This document shows, in pieces, positions 59,993 through 64,000 of a stretch of DNA of 64,000 nt. This stretch comes from Plantibacter auratus (GTDB taxonomy: Bacteria; Actinomycetota; Actinomycetes; Actinomycetales; Microbacteriaceae). Position numbers and translations under genes: made by a program. Numbering within the stretch: the first letter of the stretch is position 1; each line of letters starts with the position of its first letter. The notes beneath the pieces are model-generated. The model saw only the letters and a list, made by a program, of their open reading frames with translations. It was not told where the DNA came from and did no database searches. The DNA lies in contig NZ_JBOBFV010000002.1 in NCBI RefSeq assembly GCF_050587365.1, forward strand, positions 372,001 through 436,000, given 5' to 3'.

Positions 59993-60862
59993 TCAAGCGA
60001 CGGGGACGGGACCCGAGGTGGAGCGCTCGATGACCACGGCGTGCGGTGCTTCCCGTGTGGCACCTGGGCGACCCGCCAGCAGCTCGAGCAGCTCCTCGCC
60101 CGCCATCTCGCCGATGCGTTGCACGTCGTGGCTGAGCGCCGACATCGGCGGGTCCGACAGCTGGCATTGCGCCGAATCGTCCCACGCCACGATCGACAGG
60201 TCGTCGGGCACCCGCAACCCGGCCTCCTGCACCGCCTGCAGCCCGCCGAGCGCCATCACGTCGCTGTCGAAGACGACCGCCGTCGGTCTGGGCTCTCGGG
60301 CGAGCAGCGTCTGCATGGCCTGGTAGCCGGACGTCCGCGAGTAATCGCCGCCGATCGAGACCGTGTCCACGTCGGGCAGGTCGGAGGCGAGGGTGAACGC
60401 CTCCATCCGGGACAGCGTGTGGGTGAGCTCGCGCGGACCCGTGACGTGCGCGAGACGCCGGTGCCCGAGCGAGACGAGGTGGTCGACGGCCTCGTGCATC
60501 GTGACCGCGTCGTTGGTCCAGACCGCCGGGAGCCCCTGAGCCGTCGTCGGAGCGCCGATCACGATCGCCGGGATCGCGGACCGCTCGACGAAGGCCACCC
60601 GCTCGTCGTCGTCGATGAGGTCCACGAGGATGACGGCGCTCACCGTTCCGTCCTGTTGCCAGCGCCCGAGCTGCAGCAGCTCCTCCTCCCGCGTCGGCAG
60701 CACGCGGAGCAACACGGACAGGCCGTGCGGGCGGACGACGCGATCGATGCCGGCGATGAGCTCGTGGTAGAACGGCTCCGCGCCGTAGATCTCCGAGGCC
60801 CGGAACAGCGTGAGGCCGATCGGCCGGGGCTGCGCGATAGTCTGTTCGGCATCGAGACCCAT
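59993..60862 (-). CDS. LacI-type effector domain protein without DNA-binding domain
   Basis: The 289-residue protein aligns with the sugar-binding half of LacI-family repressors: IGLTLFRASEIYGAEPFYHE near the start, HLVSLGHRRLAHVTGP, PTAVVFDSDVMALGGLQAVQ and LRVPDDLSIVAWDD. The usual 60-residue helix-turn-helix before it is missing. Upstream DNA does not encode one either, because the ROK regulator gene starts there in the other direction. A longer GTG start at 60904 adds only 14 residues. It has no signal peptide. It may act as a sugar sensor that works through a partner protein, or be a decayed repressor. AAAGG lies nine bases before the chosen ATG. Confidence 0.75.
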   Translation of the reverse strand: MGLDAEQTIAQPRPIGLTLFRASEIYGAEPFYHELIAGIDRVVRPHGLSVLLRVLPTREEELLQLGRWQQDGTVSAVILVDLIDDDERVAFVERSAIPAIVIGAPTTAQGLPAVWTNDAVTMHEAVDHLVSLGHRRLAHVTGPRELTHTLSRMEAFTLASDLPDVDTVSIGGDYSRTSGYQAMQTLLAREPRPTAVVFDSDVMALGGLQAVQEAGLRVPDDLSIVAWDDSAQCQLSDPPMSALSHDVQRIGEMAGEELLELLAGRPGATREAPHAVVIERSTSGPVPVA

Positions 60863-60936
60863 CGGGACGCGGCCTTTCGTGAGGAGTGGTCGTGTGGCCC
60901 TCACACTACGCGCTCGAACATCGCCGGGAGGGACAG

Positions 60937-62160
60937 TTGGCCAGACGTGAGTCCGTGCAGTCGGGTCCCGGCAGCCAGGCGCTCATCGTCGACCTCATCC
61001 GCTCGGCCGGCACGATCAGCCGCACCGAGCTCACCGAGGCGACGGGCCTGACCCAGCCGTCGATCTCCAACATCGTCCGCCGCCTCATCGAGGACGGACT
61101 CGTCCGCGAGACCGGTCGGGCCGCGCCCCGCGGAGGCAAGCCGCGGACCCTCCTCGAGATCAACGCGAGCGCCAAGTACGCCGTCGGGGTCCAGCTCGGA
61201 TTCGAGTCGATCACGCTCGTCGCCACCGACGTCCGCGGCGGCGTCGTCGGCCGACAGCTCGTCGACGGCGCAGGCTCGGCCACGCCGGAGCAGGTGACCG
61301 ACCGACTCGTCACGCTCTACCGCGACTTCGTCGCCGGCGTCGGGCTCGCGGCCCCGTCGATCGCGGGCGTCGCCGTCGTCGCTCCCGGTCCGATCGCCCA
61401 ACTCGGCGGTGTCCTCCTCGGTCCGCCCACGCTCGTACGCTGGGACGACTTCCCCCTGCAGCAGGCGTTGCAGGAGAGCCTCGACGTTCCGGTGGTCGTC
61501 GACAACGACGCTGCCGCAGCGGCGGTCGGCGAGTTCTGGAGTCGCCAGGTGTCGCGCACGGAGTCCTTCGCGTGCGTCTACATGGGCACCGGGATCGGCG
61601 CAGGAATGGTGCTGGGCGGTGCGCTCTATCGTGGTTCGAGCTCCAACGCCGGTGAGCTGGGTCACATCAGCATCGAGGTCGACGGCGTCCCCTGCCACTG
61701 CGGGAACCGCGGATGCTTGGAGCGCTACGCGGCACCGGCAGCCGTGATGGCGGCGGCTGAGGCCTCGCGGGATCGCCTCGACGGACTCGGGCTCGGCTTC
61801 GCACCGGAGACGCTCAGCCGCGACTTCGACCAGCTCGCCCGAGCCGCCGTCAGCGGCCATGACGTGGCGCTCGACCTGATCCAGAACTCGGCCGACCGGG
61901 TCGCCGCGGCCACGGTGACACTCGCGAACCTGCTCGACCTCGATCGGCTCGTCCTCGCCGGCCCTGGCATGGCGGTGGCCGGTTCGCTCTACGCCCGCGC
62001 GATCCGCGAACGTCTCGAGCAGCGGTTCTTCGCCCGGCGGGCCCACCCGATCGTGGTCGAGCTCTCTGCCAACCCGCGCGACGCGGCAGCGATCGGCGCC
62101 GCGTCGCTGGTCCTACAAGGCACGATCGCCCCGGGACACGGGCCGGCGCTCACACGCTGA
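60937..62160 (+). CDS. ROK family transcriptional regulator
   Basis: The 407-residue protein has an N-terminal winged helix (LIRSAGTISRTELTEATGLT, then QPSISNIVRRLIEDGLV) and a ROK sugar-binding domain with CHCGNRGCLE (zinc motif intact) and YMGTGIGAGMVLGG. It is the NagC/XylR type of repressor. The start is taken as TTG at 60937 because GGGAGGGA precedes it at proper distance; an ATG at 60886 in the same frame would add 17 unusual residues. It is divergent from the LacI-like gene and lies between the mannan operon and the GH26 gene, so it probably controls both. Confidence 0.87.
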   Translation: MARRESVQSGPGSQALIVDLIRSAGTISRTELTEATGLTQPSISNIVRRLIEDGLVRETGRAAPRGGKPRTLLEINASAKYAVGVQLGFESITLVATDVRGGVVGRQLVDGAGSATPEQVTDRLVTLYRDFVAGVGLAAPSIAGVAVVAPGPIAQLGGVLLGPPTLVRWDDFPLQQALQESLDVPVVVDNDAAAAAVGEFWSRQVSRTESFACVYMGTGIGAGMVLGGALYRGSSSNAGELGHISIEVDGVPCHCGNRGCLERYAAPAAVMAAAEASRDRLDGLGLGFAPETLSRDFDQLARAAVSGHDVALDLIQNSADRVAAATVTLANLLDLDRLVLAGPGMAVAGSLYARAIRERLEQRFFARRAHPIVVELSANPRDAAAIGAASLVLQGTIAPGHGPALTR

Positions 62161-62264
62161 GTCGCCGGTTCGACGACGGCCCGGCCTCCCAGCTCGTTCA
62201 GGAGGTCGCCCCGACGGCCGCGCCATCGTAGCGGGCGCGGACCGACGAGGTCACGGCATCCCGC

Positions 62265-63272
62265 CTACGGCAGGACCACTTCGCCCTGATTGAACACCCG
62301 CGGATGGAAGTACGCGTTCTGGATCTCGGCATTGGAGTTGTTGCCACGCAGTTGCTCCGACCAGATCATGAAGTACGACCAACGCGTCTGCGACTGCAGG
62401 AGGTTCGCATCCGGCGCCTTCCCCAACTCCGCGATCGCGATCGGCTTCGTACCGGCGATCGTCTGCATCTGCTGGTAGTCGGCCGCGCTCGGATAGTTCT
62501 TGTACCAGACGTCGAGTGAGACCACGTCGACGTAGGAGTTCCCCGGGTAGTAGTTCGCCCACCCTCCCGCCGGGTTGTCCTGCACGTTCCACACCCAGAT
62601 CAGGTTGTCGAGCCCCTGCGAGTCGAAGTAGTCACGCATCTGCTGGAAGATCTTCGCCCCGCCGTTCGCTCCCGATCGGCCGCCCCACCAGTTCCAGGTC
62701 TCGTTCATCTCATGGAAGGGCCGGAAGAGGACCGGGACTCCGGCGTCCTTGAGCTGCCGCAGATACGGGACGACCTCGGCCATCCGCTGCCGCCAGGTGG
62801 TGTTGAGGGCCGTGCCACCCGTGACGATCTGGGTGAACTGCGCGTTGGTGATCTGCGTCTTGACACCGCCGTCGAACTCACAGGTCGAGGGGCCGGTCGG
62901 TGAGCATGCATGCCACGTCAACGCGACGAGCGACCCGTTCGCCCACTCGGTCTTCGCCTGATCGATCACTCGCTGACGGTTGGCCGCGTCCTGCGCTCGG
63001 AACATCAGGTCACCGCCCCAGAGACCGGGATACTGACCGGTGATGTCCTTCACTTGCTGGGTGTACTGGCCCGGCGCACTCGCCGGCTCCTTGTTGTGCT
63101 GACCCGACACGACGTTCGAGCCGGTGATCGAACGGAGGTATTGGATCACCGACGCCTTCGTCTTGGCCGGGAACGCCTCAGCGGGTGCCGGTTGCCCGAC
63201 CGCCGCTCCTGCCAAGCCGAGCACGAGCGCGGTGGCGAGCGCCAGTCGTCCGGCACGAACATGTGATTTCAT
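62265..63272 (-). CDS. Secreted GH26 endo-beta-mannanase
   Basis: The 335-residue enzyme has a signal peptide (cleavage likely after PAPAEA) and a single GH26 barrel. The acid/base glutamate is in LFRPFHEMNETWNWWGG near residue 188 and the nucleophile in IAELGKAPD near residue 280; GGDLMFRAQDAANRQRVIDQ and ALTWHACSP are also family marks. It should be released and cut mannan outside the cell. Two adjacent ATG codons are possible; the second (63272) lies six bases from GGGAG. It is monocistronic and separated from the mannan operon by the ROK regulator. Confidence 0.9.
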   Translation of the reverse strand: MKSHVRAGRLALATALVLGLAGAAVGQPAPAEAFPAKTKASVIQYLRSITGSNVVSGQHNKEPASAPGQYTQQVKDITGQYPGLWGGDLMFRAQDAANRQRVIDQAKTEWANGSLVALTWHACSPTGPSTCEFDGGVKTQITNAQFTQIVTGGTALNTTWRQRMAEVVPYLRQLKDAGVPVLFRPFHEMNETWNWWGGRSGANGGAKIFQQMRDYFDSQGLDNLIWVWNVQDNPAGGWANYYPGNSYVDVVSLDVWYKNYPSAADYQQMQTIAGTKPIAIAELGKAPDANLLQSQTRWSYFMIWSEQLRGNNSNAEIQNAYFHPRVFNQGEVVLP

Positions 63273-63356
63273 CATCGTCTCCCTCTCGCGCTTCCTCGTT
63301 GAAGCGCCGGTCTCAACAGGCTCCCCTGTCTTTCTCCAGAGGTCAAGGACTTTCAT

Positions 63357-63370
63357 GACTAATTAATCAA
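63357..63370. promoter_or_regulatory. AT-rich site upstream of the GH26 gene
   Basis: The sequence GACTAATTAATCAA is a second AT-rich island in this GC-rich locus. On the minus strand it reads ATTAATTAGTC, sharing ATTAAT and TTAGTC with the mannan operon promoter, so both may bind the same regulator. The rest of the gap (63273-63518) holds nothing else recognised. Confidence 0.45.
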
Positions 63371-63518
63371 AGTCGTCGTCAGGACAGCACAGTGATGACG
63401 AGGTCCACGAGCGCCCACAGGCGGAGGTCGAGAGCCGAGGCCGCCACCCCGGCGCCCAGCTGCAGCCGCACGGACCCGTGAACGTCGCGCTGGTGACGGC
63501 GACCGTCAGCCGCCGGGT

Positions 63519-64000
63519 CTACTCGATCCAGGCGGCAGCGACACCACGCTCGACGAGTCGTCGCCATCCGGACGGCGCTCTCGGGTCGTGACTCGCCGTG
63601 CCCGCCATCCACAACACCGCCATGAGGTCTTCGGTCGTGAAGTCCTGGGAGAGGACACCGGCGGCGTGCGCATCCTCGATGAGTTCCGCCCCGAGGGCCG
63701 TTGACCGATCGCAGGCGTTGATGAGCGCCGTTGCGTCGGGGAACCGCCGGAGCATTGCGTCGTTGAGGGCCGGATCGCTGAGCTGCAGGTCGATCATGCA
63801 GGTGACGAACCTCTCCAGCCGCGCTCGCGGAGTCGGCTCCGCCATGGTCCGTTCTTTGAGCGCGAGGAGCTTCTCCCCCACGACCGCGGGGATGACGGCA
63901 TCGATCAACTGATCGCGCGACCCCACTCGGTTGTAGAGCGTGCCGATGCTCACCCCGGCTGCTTTCGCGATGTCCTCCAACGGAGCGGACAGACCTCGAT
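63519..64000 (-). CDS. TetR family transcriptional regulator (5' end outside window)
   Basis: The visible part covers most of a TetR protein: the end of the helix-turn-helix (PLEDIAKAAGVSIGTLYNRV, then GSRDQLIDAV) and the C-terminal ligand domain to the stop at 63519. Codons before the internal ATG at 63980 still fit the family (RGLSAPLEDI), so the true start lies beyond base 64000. The target is unknown; the neighbouring gene outside the window is a candidate. Confidence 0.85.
   Translation of the reverse strand, partial: RGLSAPLEDIAKAAGVSIGTLYNRVGSRDQLIDAVIPAVVGEKLLALKERTMAEPTPRARLERFVTCMIDLQLSDPALNDAMLRRFPDATALINACDRSTALGAELIEDAHAAGVLSQDFTTEDLMAVLWMAGTASHDPRAPSGWRRLVERGVAAAWIE

Overview
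The window is GC-rich, with strong third-position G/C. It carries several families typical of Actinobacteria: a DUF222/HNH protein, PPK2, FadR-type GntR, a ROK regulator, sugar ABC transporters without their own ATPase, and apparently leaderless genes. A member of the Microbacteriaceae (soil or plant associated) is the best guess. This is inferred from gene style and the dispersed GGTCCCTGAGC-type repeat, not from a marker gene.

Layout. 1-3868: a hydantoinase/oxoprolinase gene (cut by the window edge) and a DUF917 gene, divergent from a PucR regulator. 4022-7394: an alpha/beta hydrolase, a pyridoxamine-phosphate oxidase-type gene and a HipBA-type toxin-antitoxin pair. 7592-14811: an MMPL exporter with its TetR regulator, an MFS exporter, an AraC regulator and an unknown membrane protein. 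14862-20557: LeuA divergent from a GntR regulator, PPK2, then a CGNR regulator divergent from a carboxymuconolactone decarboxylase/phosphotriesterase pair. 20410-21396: a probably acquired Abi_2 (AbiD/F-type) defence gene with a hairpin plus T-tract in its leader. 21667-29725: a complete kdp potassium-pump operon (small ORF-kdpF-A-B-C-D-E). 29880-34863: SRPBCC protein, a 46-residue acidic protein, MFS, ThrE-like exporter, DUF222/HNH protein. 34881-42024: rhamnoside locus (GH78 alpha-L-rhamnosidase, two permeases, binding protein, divergent LacI). 42068-48915: amino-acid permease, flavin monooxygenase, repeat arrays, lipase-like hydrolase, tRNA-Gly, Nudix, GNAT, VOC. 49130-63272: beta-mannan locus. 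63519-64000: a TetR gene cut by the window edge.

The mannan locus reads as one pathway. A secreted GH26 and a wall-anchored GH5 mannanase cut the polymer. A binding protein and two permeases import the oligosaccharides. A GH2 beta-mannosidase releases mannose, a ROK kinase makes mannose 6-phosphate, and ManA converts it to fructose 6-phosphate. Six of its genes overlap their neighbours by 1-4 bases, so they form a tightly coupled operon. Control appears to come from a ROK repressor and a LacI-like protein that has no DNA-binding domain.

The most unusual features are not protein families. (1) Four gene junctions between 23441 and 30551, three in the kdp operon, carry diverged tandem copies of a gene end or gene start. 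(2) Two homologous 59-bp hairpins, and a third of identical size and build, lie between genes. (3) A dispersed repeat sits in every convergent intergenic gap longer than about 100 bp, and expands into a 66-bp tandem array at 45145-45410. (4) Many genes have a TANNNT hexamer ending exactly six bases before the start codon, which implies leaderless mRNAs.
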